Origin: Chryseolinea sp.
Lineage (GTDB): Bacteria > Bacteroidota > Bacteroidia > Cytophagales > Cyclobacteriaceae
NCBI GenBank assembly: GCA_025923195.1
Contig: JAICGJ010000051.1
Location: 1-32,640 of the forward strand
Length of the DNA stretch: 32,640 nt
Direction of reading: 5' to 3'
Shown piece by piece: positions 1 to 7,791 of this stretch (within the stretch, counting starts at the first letter, position 1; the number at the start of each line of letters is the position of its first letter). Below the pieces are notes generated by a model. It was not told where the DNA came from, did no database searches, and worked only from the letters and a program-made list of their open reading frames with translations. The position numbers and the translations under genes were made by a program.

Positions 1-1
1 T

Positions 2-679
2 CGCGACAGTTGGGGGTATAATCCGGAGATCCAGTTCCTTGCAAACCGCGGCTATGCTGTATTACAAATGAATTTTCGGGGCTCCACAGGATATGGCAGG
101 AAATTCTGGGAAGCATCGTTCCGGGAATGGGGACGTAAAATGCAAGACGATGTAAGCGACGGGGTGAAGTGGCTCATTAAGGAAGGTATTGCAGACTCGA
201 GCCGCGTGGCCATCTATGGCGGTAGTTATGGAGGCTATGCAACATTGGCTGGCATCACATTAACACCCGAGTTGTATAGCTGTGCCGTTGATTATGTCGG
301 TGTAGCCAATATGTTCACTTTTATGAATACGATCCCACCCTATTGGGAGCCATACCGCAAAATGCTTTACGAAATGGTGGGCGATCCTAAAAAAGACAGT
401 CTCATGCTCGCAGAAGTCTCGCCGGTTTTTCATGCCGATAAAATCCAAGTGCCTCTATTGGTAGCGCAGGGTGCCAACGACCCCCGTGTTAATAAAGCTG
501 AATCCGACCAGATGGTGGACGCCCTTCGCAGGCGCGGGTTAACCGTTGAGTACCTGGTAAAGGACAATGAAGGCCACGGCTTCTACAACCAGGAAAATCG
601 ATTTGATTTTTACGGTGCCATGGAGAAATTCTTCGAGAAACACTTACGAAAGGAATTACCGGACAAACAAAATATGTAG
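2..679 (+). CDS. S9 family peptidase (prolyl oligopeptidase), C-terminal part
   Basis: The reading frame is open from base 2, so the gene starts upstream of the window and only its C-terminal alpha/beta-hydrolase domain is present. The nucleophile serine sits in the elbow GGSYGGY (Ser codon 224-226), the acidic residue in GANDPRV (Asp codon 479-481) and the histidine in NEGHGF (His codon 575-577). This is the full Ser-Asp-His triad in the order and spacing of S9 acylaminoacyl/dipeptidyl peptidases. The enzyme should cleave short peptides, probably after export, but the N-terminal beta-propeller and any signal peptide lie outside the window. The tail after the catalytic His is short and basic and ends at TAG 677-679. 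No downstream partner gene follows on this strand for almost 1.9 kb. The family call is firm; the substrate is unknown. Confidence 0.93.
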   Translation, partial: RDSWGYNPEIQFLANRGYAVLQMNFRGSTGYGRKFWEASFREWGRKMQDDVSDGVKWLIKEGIADSSRVAIYGGSYGGYATLAGITLTPELYSCAVDYVGVANMFTFMNTIPPYWEPYRKMLYEMVGDPKKDSLMLAEVSPVFHADKIQVPLLVAQGANDPRVNKAESDQMVDALRRRGLTVEYLVKDNEGHGFYNQENRFDFYGAMEKFFEKHLRKELPDKQNM

Positions 680-1276
680 CGTTGAATAAGGGTTTGCTTG
701 ACCTGCTACGACTTTGGTAGCCCATTTCATAACGTACTGGCTATCAGTGATGAATACATTTTGTGTCGGGAAGCGATATCCTGACAAATCTTAATTGTTC
801 TTAATTAATGTCTGTTTTTTAAAGTCAGCAGGGGGCAAATGTAAACATGCTATTCACTGCACAATAGAGAACTTCTATATACCTCCGCAAGGCTTACACC
901 CTTTTATCCAGCCCTTCATTCCGCGGCTCTTCACGTATCTGTGAGATGCGTGTTCCACTGAGCGAAATCCCAGGACGGCTCGCTTCATTTTAAAAGAAAA
1001 GGCATTTTAGCTGAACATGTGCGGGTCATGGTCGTACACTTTGCTACAGCAAGTGACTCAGTGCGGCATGTTGTTCATAGGTTTGTTTTGCAGGTATTCA
1101 CCGATTTTCATAACTACACTTCAAAAGGCTCTCAGAACATTTTTTTTAGAGACACTTTGCTGTTATACAACCATGCAACCTGCTTTGCAGAGGTTTTTCT
1201 TTAAAAATTATTACACACATTACGTAAGATCTTGATACTTTGCGTGAAATAAAAAATTCAACTCGCAGACACTCGT
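680..1276. other. gene-free stretch after the S9 peptidase
   Basis: No convincing gene here. Two overlapping short frames around 1017-1235 give Cys/Phe-rich translations with no family resemblance and no plausible leader, so they are treated as chance. No strong hairpin followed by a T-run was seen directly behind the peptidase stop. Confidence 0.5.
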
Positions 1277-1390
1277 GCTCCCAAGGAGCCGGATATTTCA
1301 AGGTGCCTGATTCCACATATGGTAGTACAAAAGAAGAGTTTCTGGCTTAAGAGTTGTGTTTCGCACCTGCGCCTAGATTAACCTCACCAT

Positions 1391-1655
1391 CGGCCAATGA
1401 TCATCGCACGAATTTTGGTGATCGTCTGTCGGAATCGTTGAGACACTGAGATCCAAGGAGGCTCCTACGGAGCCGTCGCGACCAGGTTAGGACGTTCTAT
1501 ATACAGGAGGCTCCTATGGAGCCCAATATGCCGGATTGTTTTTATATCAAATTCGATCGCCCACAAGTGACCCACGAATGTTTAAATAGGATATTATGAT
1601 TTTCATCTCGAACAATTTAATTCCGAACAAGATCTCGCGGCTCCATCGGAGCCTG
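1391..1655 (+). repeat. dyad-bearing repeat, direct copy A (~265 bp)
   Basis: First copy of a tandem non-coding repeat. It begins near GATCATCGCACG and contains three 15-bp dyads of the form GGCTCC-N3-GGAGCC at 1460-1474 (centre TAC), 1509-1523 (TAT) and 1639-1653 (ATC). Between dyads two and three lie conserved tracts such as GCCGGATTGTTTTT, CCCACAAGTGACCCA, ATGTTTAAATAG, TTTTCATCTCGAACAATT and CCGAACAAGATCTCGCGG. All recur in the same order in copy B at 1690-1958. A further isolated, weaker dyad lies upstream at 1277-1289. Copies A and B differ by many substitutions and small indels, so the duplication is not recent. No open frame spans the copies. Confidence 0.85.
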
Positions 1656-1689
1656 CTAGATTAATTTCAAATCCAAATATTGTTCCATT

Positions 1690-1958
1690 GGCCTACGATC
1701 ATCGCACGCATTTCCCAATTGGTTTGTGATCGTGTGTCGGAAATGACTGATACGCTGAGATCCAAGTAGGCTCCTACGGAGCCATCGCAAGCAGGCTGGG
1801 ACGTTTCTATAAACAGGAGGCTCCAATGGAGCCCTTGCCGGATTGTTTTTTCATCAAAATTCGATAGCCCACAAGTGACCCATGAAATGTTTAAATAGAA
1901 TTACTTATTTTCATCTCGAACAATTCCGAACAAGATCTCGCGGCTCCATCGGCGCCTC
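1690..1958 (+). repeat. dyad-bearing repeat, direct copy B (~270 bp)
   Basis: Second copy of the repeat at 1391-1655, in the same orientation and with the same order of conserved tracts. Its dyads are at 1769-1783 (GGCTCCTACGGAGCC, identical to the first dyad of copy A), 1819-1833 (centre AAT) and 1942-1956, where the right arm reads GGCGCC instead of GGAGCC. Dyad centres differ between copies while the GGCTCC/GGAGCC arms are kept in five of six cases. That pattern suggests selection on the hairpin arms rather than on the loop. Confidence 0.85.
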
Positions 1959-2008
1959 CTGTTTATAGAACATGACCAGGGCGCGATCCGGGCTCCGTAG
2001 GAGCCTCC
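1942..2008 (-). repeat. partial inverted copy of the dyad-pair segment
   Basis: Read on the minus strand, 1942-2008 matches the dyad-one to dyad-two segment of copies A (about 1458-1524) and B (about 1767-1833). It shows GGAGGCTCCTACGGAGCC, then a CGCG/CCTGGTC-like spacer, then GTTCTATAAACAGGAGGC and a final dyad. Its dyads on the plus strand are 1942-1956 and 1991-2005 (GGCTCCGTAGGAGCC, the reverse complement of the commonest dyad). The 1942-1956 dyad is shared with the end of copy B, so forward and inverted units interlock. This recalls REP/BIME mosaics of other bacteria, but no transposase or RAYT gene lies in the window. Confidence 0.75.
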
Positions 2009-2010
2009 TA

Positions 2011-2388
2011 GGTTTTCTCAACCCAACACACCTATTACCGTTTGAAGAAATTTTTATCCCATTCATTTTCAAATTTGTGGGTGATCATCTTTGTGTTTTG
2101 GTTGGACAAAACATGAAGAGGCGCACTTTTTAGTCAGTCGCCCTAAAGCCCACTTTGATTATTCTTGACTTAATGACAGCCATTAATTGTTAGTTCGCAA
2201 CCAAATAACGCGTCGGGATCACTTGGGCAAATATTTCGTGAACCACTACGACGCCTCTGCATGACTATGAAATTTCGAAATGAGATGTGTTCATTTAGGG
2301 ACCTCTTCGATCCGCGTACGGATGGCTCGTTCATAAACATTTGTCATTATACTATTCAACGTAACAATAACATTTGCGCGCAAAATTA
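2011..2388. other. gene-free stretch between repeat mosaic and padR control region
   Basis: No gene, tRNA or further GGCTCC dyad seen. The stretch becomes AT-rich towards padR and contains the short palindrome TTTGCGCGCAAA at 2373-2384. Confidence 0.5.
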
Positions 2389-2410
2389 CTTGAATTCGAG
2401 TGAATTCAAG
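2389..2410. promoter_or_regulatory. perfect 9-bp inverted repeat upstream of padR
   Basis: Arms CTTGAATTC (2389-2397) and GAATTCAAG (2402-2410) are perfectly complementary around the 4-base centre GAGT. No T-run follows, so a terminator is unlikely. It lies about 130 bp before padR and could be a protein-binding site or a hairpin in a leader. Its role is not known. Confidence 0.4.
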
Positions 2411-2512
2411 GAAGCTTGACCTCTTCTAATACCGTTTTTGGAAAAGCAATCCCATGGTCTAATTAAAAATAATCAAGATGGCAATGCAACCTGCCAATGG
2501 CGTTCAGCGTCT

Positions 2513-2535
2513 AATACATAAATCCCTTATGTATT
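2513..2535. promoter_or_regulatory. putative PadR operator
   Basis: Perfect inverted repeat with arms AATACATAA (2513-2521) and TTATGTATT (2527-2535) around the 5-base centre ATCCC. It ends 8 bp before the padR start codon. PadR-type repressors usually bind ATGT/ACAT-type dyads and often repress their own operon, so this is the natural autoregulatory site. Here the order is ACAT-N9-ATGT, which is not the textbook arrangement. Assignment rests on position and symmetry only. Confidence 0.55.
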
Positions 2536-2543
2536 GATCATTT

Positions 2544-2876
2544 ATGCATTCCCCTGAACTGTTAAAAGGTACCCTTCAGACTATCGTGCTGAAGGTGCTC
2601 AAAGACCATGGCAAAATGTATGGTTATGAAATCACCCAGCGGGTGAAGGAGCTTTCGGACGGGTACATCCTACTCACCGAAGGTGCCCTCTACCCTGCCC
2701 TTCACAAACTGGAAGCCGATGGCCTGCTAGAAACCGAAGTGGTCAACATCGGAAAACGAATACGAAAATATTATATGCTCACGTCGCCCGGCAAAATTCA
2801 GGCTAAAGAACGCGTCGCGGAATTTGTTGATTTCATTCAAACAATGGGTAGTGTACTGCAGGTAAGGTGGAGTTAA
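2544..2876 (+). CDS. PadR family transcriptional regulator
   Basis: A 110-residue winged-helix protein of the short PadR type. The N-terminus (LLKGTLQTIVLKVLKDHGKMYGYEI) is the classic first helix and turn of PadR, followed by the recognition region LTEGALYPALHKLEADGLLE and the wing GKRIRKYYMLT; a C-terminal helix after residue 85 serves dimerisation in this family. The start at 2544 is favoured because the MxSPELLKGTL-type N-terminus is normal for the family. The permease gene follows after 15 bp on the same strand, a pairing repeatedly seen in Bacteroidota and Acidobacteria. The regulator therefore most likely represses itself and the transporter. The effector is unknown. Confidence 0.93.
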   Translation: MHSPELLKGTLQTIVLKVLKDHGKMYGYEITQRVKELSDGYILLTEGALYPALHKLEADGLLETEVVNIGKRIRKYYMLTSPGKIQAKERVAEFVDFIQTMGSVLQVRWS

Positions 2877-2891
2877 TAGTCTTCGCACTTT

Positions 2892-5603
2892 ATGGCTGAG
2901 CTAACAAAAGACCATATCGATTATATCATCAAGGATCTCCACTACCGGGGCATCGTGCTGGAGGATTTTGATGACGAGATCATCGATCACATTTGTACAG
3001 GGGTGGAAGAACAGATGCGTACAGGAAAAAAATTCGTCGACGCATATCGCGCTGCCCTGAGGTCTTTCGGCAGTACCGATGGACTTCGCGAAACTCAAAA
3101 ACAAGTCATTCAAATCCGGACAAAAACAACGCTTATGTTAAAGAGCTACTTACTCCTTGCCCTGCGCAATCACGTCAGGAACAAATTTTACACGGCCATC
3201 AATGTAGGTGGACTTGCTGTCGGCATCGCTTCGTGCATTATCATTATGCTTTTCGTCAATCACGAACTTAGCTATGACAATTTTAACGAAAATGCTGATC
3301 GGATTTATCGCGTCAATACGGAACTGCGTTTCGGTGCCGTGCATAAGCGGCTTGCGATGGCGGCCGCGCAGCTGAGCGATCTATTCCCTCAGAACTACCC
3401 GGAAATAGAATCCGCGGTGAGAATGTGGGATTGGGGACGGCGTTACGTTAGCTTGCCGGAGCAGCGTGAGCGCTTCCACGAAAAAGTCGTCTGGGCCGAT
3501 AGCACGTTGTTCAACGTCTTTAGCATTCCGCTTCTTGAAGGTGAGGCCAGATCCGCACTCACGGAACCTAACACAATCGCTATCAGCCGAACGATGTCAG
3601 AGAAATTCTTCCCTGGGGTAAGTGCCGTAGGAAAGTTTCTGATCATGGATGATGTGAATCATCGCGTCACTGCCGTCTTTGAAGATCTTCCAGAAAACAG
3701 TCACTTTCACTTCGATATATTCCGATCAATTGTCGAACTCCCCGAAGCAAAGAACATGAGCCTTATCGGCGGAGACTGGATGAATCTTTACCTTCTGCTT
3801 CGTGAAGGGTCAGATCCGCAGGCACTGGAATCTAAATTTCCTGCGTTCGTTGAAAAGTATGTAGCCCCGCAGTTGGCCGACGCCCTTCAAGGAGATTACA
3901 CCATGGACAAATTCAAATCACAAGGAAATTCGTGGTTTTACTGGCTTACGCCTCTCCGTGACATTCATCTTCATTCCGACCTTGACGGCGAGCTTGAGGC
4001 TAATGGAAACATCACGTATGTATACCTATTTGCTGCCATTGCGATATTTATCTTGATCGTTGCCTGCATCAACTTCATGAATCTCTCTACCGCGCGTTCG
4101 GCCAACCGCGCCCGTGAAGTGGGGATACGCAAAGTGATGGGGTCGCTGCGCTCTCACCTGGTGCGACAGTTCCTTACCGAGTCGTGGGTCCTCAGTTTAG
4201 TATCCTTTGCGCTTGCCATCGGCATCGCTTGGTTGTCTCTGCCTGTATTCAATGACCTCGCCCTTAAAAACCTTTCCCTGCCGTTTGACGAGCCTTCTTT
4301 TTACATGGCATTGGTCATTGCGCTTGTGATCGTTGGTTTTCTGGCTGGATTGTATCCTTCCTTCTTCCTCTCTTCATTCAAACCCGTCAACGTATTAAAA
4401 GGAAAGCTGGCGCTGGGCACCAAAAGCGGTATCGTTCGAAGCAGCCTGGTCGTATTTCAATTTGTCATCTCCATATTTCTTATCGTTGGAACCATTGCCA
4501 TCCAAAAGCAACTGCATTACATTCAGAATAAAAAGATCGGATTTCAAAAAGACCAGGTGGTTGTCGTCCATAAAGCACACTTCCTGGAGAATCAAATTCA
4601 GGCATTTAAGGACGAGGTATTGCAAAATACTTTTATTACCTCTGGCACGATCACTGGATACTTACCAGTAGCGGGAACGTGGCGAAACAACAATACCTAT
4701 TGGCCTGAAGGAAAGAGTCCGACGGGAGATGACGTCGATGCTATGGTCTCGATGCAGGGTTGGTTCGTGGACTATGACTATGTGAATACCCTCGGTATGA
4801 AAATAAAGTTGGGCAGAAACTTTTCGCCTGACTTCCCCTCCGATTCTACCGAAAGTGTCATCTTAAATGAATCAGCCGTAGAAAAATTTGAGCTTGGTTC
4901 AAATCCATTGGGCAAAAAGATCAGTTCCTTTACCGGGGAGCGACCCGACGGATCACCGGATCCGGACGCCGTCAAAGCACGGACAGTCATCGGCGTAGTG
5001 GAAGATTTTCATTATGCAAACATGCGGGAGAACATCGCGCCGCTGGGCTTGTTGCTTCAACGTTCCAACGGTTATGTTGCTTTCCGCTTTCAGAGCAAGA
5101 GCACACAGGAAGTATTGAACAAGGTTGCAACACTGTGGAAAAAATTTGCATCCGGAAATCCATTTGAATACAGTTTCCTTGACGAAGACTATGGAAAAAT
5201 GTATGACTCCGAAAAAAGACTGGCTAGCATATTCGGGATATTTGCCGGTCTAGCCATCATCATTGCCTGCCTGGGATTGTTCGCGTTAGCAGCCTTTACG
5301 GCGGAACAACGTACCAAAGAAATCGGGATTCGAAAAACCCTTGGCGCTTCTGTCAAAAGCATTGTGTTCCTCCTCTCCAGAGAATACGGTAAACTCGTAA
5401 TCATTGCTTTTGTGCTAAGCACGCCGGCCGCGTGGTACGGTGTGCAGTGGTGGCTACAAGGCTATTCTTATCGTGCAACAATTGGCATAAGCGTATTCAT
5501 ACTTGCTGGAGGTATCGCTTTATTGATTGCCCTGTTAACAATCGGTTATCAATGCATTCGTGCGGCGACGATGAATCCGGCGCAGTCGTTGCGCAGTGAA
5601 TAA
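2892..5603 (+). CDS. FtsX/MacB-type ABC transporter permease with N-terminal prefix domain
   Basis: 903 residues, about 90 longer at the N-terminus than the two other permeases of this window. Residues 1-80 form a soluble, acidic, helical prefix (LTKDHIDYIIKDL, DFDDEIIDHICTGVE) of the permease-prefix type found in PadR-linked transporters. Then come a first membrane helix near 102-122, a large periplasmic MacB-core-like domain, a bundle of helices near 375-397, 428-450, 472-497 and 515-537, a second periplasmic domain, and three C-terminal helices from about 776. The cytoplasmic motifs REVGIRKVMGS and KEIGIRKTLGAS after the FtsX helices are the usual ATPase contact regions. The protein ends in NPAQSLRSE, as such permeases do. 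No ATPase gene is adjacent. Substrate unknown; this family includes macrolide and peptide exporters and lipoprotein-handling systems. Confidence 0.9.
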   Translation: MAELTKDHIDYIIKDLHYRGIVLEDFDDEIIDHICTGVEEQMRTGKKFVDAYRAALRSFGSTDGLRETQKQVIQIRTKTTLMLKSYLLLALRNHVRNKFYTAINVGGLAVGIASCIIIMLFVNHELSYDNFNENADRIYRVNTELRFGAVHKRLAMAAAQLSDLFPQNYPEIESAVRMWDWGRRYVSLPEQRERFHEKVVWADSTLFNVFSIPLLEGEARSALTEPNTIAISRTMSEKFFPGVSAVGKFLIMDDVNHRVTAVFEDLPENSHFHFDIFRSIVELPEAKNMSLIGGDWMNLYLLLREGSDPQALESKFPAFVEKYVAPQLADALQGDYTMDKFKSQGNSWFYWLTPLRDIHLHSDLDGELEANGNITYVYLFAAIAIFILIVACINFMNLSTARSANRAREVGIRKVMGSLRSHLVRQFLTESWVLSLVSFALAIGIAWLSLPVFNDLALKNLSLPFDEPSFYMALVIALVIVGFLAGLYPSFFLSSFKPVNVLKGKLALGTKSGIVRSSLVVFQFVISIFLIVGTIAIQKQLHYIQNKKIGFQKDQVVVVHKAHFLENQIQAFKDEVLQNTFITSGTITGYLPVAGTWRNNNTYWPEGKSPTGDDVDAMVSMQGWFVDYDYVNTLGMKIKLGRNFSPDFPSDSTESVILNESAVEKFELGSNPLGKKISSFTGERPDGSPDPDAVKARTVIGVVEDFHYANMRENIAPLGLLLQRSNGYVAFRFQSKSTQEVLNKVATLWKKFASGNPFEYSFLDEDYGKMYDSEKRLASIFGIFAGLAIIIACLGLFALAAFTAEQRTKEIGIRKTLGASVKSIVFLLSREYGKLVIIAFVLSTPAAWYGVQWWLQGYSYRATIGISVFILAGGIALLIALLTIGYQCIRAATMNPAQSLRSE

Positions 5604-5717
5604 CCGGTAATCGGTAAGTAGTAAGTAGTATTGCAGAGTCGCGAAGACAGAATCAAATCTAAAATCTAAAATTTAATTGTCCCAAGTTCGTGTTCACTGA
5701 CCATGATTCGTCAACAT
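5604..5717. other. short convergent intergenic spacer with simple repeats
   Basis: Between the permease and the convergent sigma factor gene lie two small tandem repeats: CGGTAA / GTAAGTA units at 5605-5630 and ATCTAAA units at 5655-5672. No hairpin with T-run was recognised, so termination here is unexplained. Confidence 0.5.
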
Positions 5718-6578
5718 TTAACCGAGAAACAACTTCAGTGACTCGCTCCGCGAAGTCTTCCTTAGTCTGCGCAAGGCCTGCTCTTTGATCTGACGAACTC
5801 TTTCCCTAGTAAGATGAAAATGATCTGCGATATCTTCAAGAGATTTTGCCTGCGTGCCACTGAGTCCGAAATAATGAACGAGAACATCTCTTTCCTTTTC
5901 CGTCAATGTTGATAGCGCACGTTCGATTTGTCCGCGAAGCGACTCTGCCATCAAGGCTGAATCAGGTGTTCCTTCCATATTCTCCAATACATCCAGCAAG
6001 CTGTTGTCTTCACCTGAAACAAAAGGTGCATTCATTGAGACGTGACGGCCGCCCATATTTAGAGCTTTATCCACATCCTCAATGGCAACTTTCAATACAT
6101 CTGCCACTTCCTGGTTTGAAGCTTCGCGCTGATATTTCTGTTCTAATTCTGAAAAAGTCCTATTAATCTTATTTAAAGAGCCTACGCGATTTAGGGGAAT
6201 GCGAACAATCCTGGACTGCTCAGCCAAAGCCTGCATAATTGATTGTCTTATCCACCAGACTGCATACGATATGAATTTGAAGCCGCGGGTTTCATCAAAT
6301 CTTTTCGCCGCTTTAATAAGGCCTACATTCCCTTCATTGATCAAATCACCCAGCGACAGGCCACTGTTCTGATACTGCTTTGCAACCGAAACAACAAATC
6401 TCAAATTCGCCTTTGTGAGCTTTTCAAGGGCTATTTGATCGCCTTCTTTAATTCGTCTGGCAAGCTCCACTTCCATCTCTGCTGTAATCAGTTCAACCTT
6501 ACCGATTTCCTGAAAGTATTTTTCCAGAGACTCACTTTCTCTATTCGTGATTTGTTTTACAATTTTTAACTGACGCAT
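5718..6578 (-). CDS. RNA polymerase sigma-70 factor, RpoD/SigA type
   Basis: 286 residues, matching the short Bacteroidota primary-sigma layout that lacks region 1.1. Visible parts are region 1.2 ([23 protein letters not shown]), region 2 with the core-binding and -10-reading helix ([46 protein letters not shown]), region 3 ([13 protein letters not shown]) and region 4 with the helix-turn-helix [19 protein letters not shown]. It starts with MRQLKI, as the family does. Region 3.1/4.1 and the tail ([14 protein letters not shown]) depart from the usual Bacteroidota RpoD wording as I know it. It may therefore be an additional RpoD-like paralogue rather than the main copy; this cannot be decided from one window. 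It directs promoter choice in the cytoplasm. A -7-like GATGTTTG lies about 30 bp upstream of the start on the minus strand, without a clear -33 partner. Confidence 0.93.
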   Translation of the reverse strand: MRQLKIVKQITNRESESLEKYFQEIGKVELITAEMEVELARRIKEGDQIALEKLTKANLRFVVSVAKQYQNSGLSLGDLINEGNVGLIKAAKRFDETRGFKFISYAVWWIRQSIMQALAEQSRIVRIPLNRVGSLNKINRTFSELEQKYQREASNQEVADVLKVAIEDVDKALNMGGRHVSMNAPFVSGEDNSLLDVLENMEGTPDSALMAESLRGQIERALSTLTEKERDVLVHYFGLSGTQAKSLEDIADHFHLTRERVRQIKEQALRRLRKTSRSESLKLFLG

Positions 6579-6779
6579 CTTATAATTTCAAATTTTATTA
6601 CATTTTCCAAACATCGTATTGCCACTACGATTGTTGTTGACAGAAAATATGTTTCTGCTATGGCAATTGCCAGAAGGCCCATTCCTGAATTTACACTGAG
6701 AGAGGGGTTTAGAATTTGGACCCGCTAGAATAGCATTAATCCTCTGGTATTCTAACAATGTCAGTGATGAAAAAATTCT

Positions 6780-6799
6780 CGATAACCTCTTGGTTATCG
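6780..6799. terminator. 8-bp hairpin, possible terminator
   Basis: CGATAACC (6780-6787) and GGTTATCG (6792-6799) pair perfectly around the tetraloop TCTT. The following sequence CTATTTTATCT is only loosely T-rich and no gene ends nearby, so termination is a weak call; it could be another structured or protein-bound site. Confidence 0.3.
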
Positions 6800-6894
6800 C
6801 TATTTTATCTCTAGTTGTTCTGACTGGCTGAAACTAACGTGTGTTTTGCAGTATATGAGACTTTTCAAAGTTAAGGCAGTCGCCGGATAGTGCT

Positions 6895-7037
6895 ACGCAG
6901 AGATTTAAGCGTTGAGAACGCAGCAAAAATGCATCTGTGCCTGACGGCGAAAGCACTAGCGCTGAGAAATTCGCAGACCGATCGATGTCAACGCTCCGCG
7001 AACTTGGCGGGTATTATCTCAGCGTTCTCGGCGTTAA
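6895..7037. repeat. cluster of degenerate CGCAGAG-type words
   Basis: ACGCAGAGA (6895), AAGCGTTGAGAACGCAG (6907-6923), AGCGCTGAGAAATTCGCAGA (6959-6977) and, inverted, TCTCAGCGTTCTCGGCGTT (7018-7036) are variants of one another. They resemble the CGCAGAGAA-type simple repeats scattered through many bacterial intergenic regions. The copies are decayed and no function can be read from them. Confidence 0.4.
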
Positions 7038-7344
7038 TTTGCATTTGACTTAGTTTCATGCGGACATTCCCCAACGACTAGAATATACGCTGTCGAAACG
7101 CGGCATTTTAAAACACTATCCCGCCAAAATGCTGACGACACCTAAGGCTAAGCAATTAAACAATCCCTGCCCATTGCCAAACGTTTGCGGCTCAAAGCCA
7201 AGTGATGGTCAGCGGTAAATTTTCCTGTATAAAAAGCATTCCCTTTAAAAATTGGGTAAGGCCTACCTGGAAACGGTCTCCGCCTATCACATAACTCTTT
7301 AATAATCAATATATTACAAAAAATAGAAAAAATTTTTTCAAAAA

Positions 7345-7395
7345 ATGTAGCCATATAGCTACATATTCGTATATATTTGTAGCCATATAGCTACA
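7345..7395 (+). promoter_or_regulatory. arsR promoter with two identical operator dyads
   Basis: The 18-bp dyad TGTAGCCATATAGCTACA (arms TGTAGC/GCTACA) occurs twice, at 7346-7363 and 7378-7395, 32 bp apart, which is close to three helical turns. Between them TATATTTG (7372-7379) matches the Bacteroidota -7 consensus TAnnTTTG exactly. The upstream dyad thus covers the -33 region and the downstream one the expected transcription start near 7386. This is a repressor-operator layout, and the first gene downstream encodes an ArsR-family repressor starting at 7417. No separate TTTG -33 element is visible. Confidence 0.7.
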
Positions 7396-7416
7396 TATTC
7401 TAAAACGGATTGAAAG

Positions 7417-7743
7417 ATGAAACTAAGGAGAGATCCATTTCAGGCAATCGCTGATCCAACCCGGAGAGCAATCCTCGTGCTGCTTGCTGCACAAACGATG
7501 ACTGCCGGTGCGATCGCAGAAAAGTTCGATGTGGCGCGCCCCACCATATCGAAGCACATGCAAGTTTTAAATGAGTGTGAACTCATCACCGCTAACCAGA
7601 AAGGCAGGGAAATCTATTATGAGATCAAAGTGGACAAAATGAAGGAAATAGAAAAATGGCTGGCACAGTTCCGGGCGATCTGGAAAAACCGATACAACCA
7701 ACTAGACAATTTATTGTCAACGCTAAACGATAGTGAAAAATGA
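7417..7743 (+). CDS. ArsR/SmtB-family winged-helix repressor
   Basis: 108 residues. The N-terminal DPFQAIADPTRRAILVLLA and the helix-turn-helix MTAGAIAEKFDVARPTISKHMQVLNECELI, followed by the wing QKGREIYYEI, are diagnostic. The ELCVCD-type metal-binding helix of classical ArsR is absent (the protein has a single cysteine, in the recognition-helix region), so it is not expected to sense metals that way. The subgroup is the one that travels with AHSA1/SRPBCC genes. The C-terminal helix (IEKWLAQFRAIWKNRYNQLDNLLSTL) is the dimerisation helix and is the part duplicated just downstream. It probably represses its own operon through the dyads at 7346-7395. Confidence 0.93.
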   Translation: MKLRRDPFQAIADPTRRAILVLLAAQTMTAGAIAEKFDVARPTISKHMQVLNECELITANQKGREIYYEIKVDKMKEIEKWLAQFRAIWKNRYNQLDNLLSTLNDSEK

Positions 7744-7791
7744 TAACCGTAAAAAAGCGCTAGACAAGTGCTAAGGCAACCTTCTTTAAAA

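Larger units (their letters stand above)
6579..7344. other. gene-free stretch between sigma factor and arsR operon
   Basis: No gene supported; the one short minus-strand frame near 7148-7354 has no family resemblance. The stretch holds the hairpin at 6780-6799 and a run of degenerate CGCAGAG / GCGTTGAGAACG words between 6895 and 7037. Confidence 0.5.

Noticed and set aside
1017-1235. Short plus-strand frames of 61-72 codons
   Set aside because: Overlapping frames with Cys/Phe-rich, low-complexity translations, no recognisable family, and no promoter or leader of the expected kind.
1277-2010. Possible CRISPR array
   Set aside because: Repeats are 15-bp palindromes with irregular spacing and the spacers themselves are repeated between copies; no cas gene is present.
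7148-7354. 68-codon minus-strand frame upstream of arsR
   Set aside because: It overlaps the arsR promoter and operator region and has no recognisable features.
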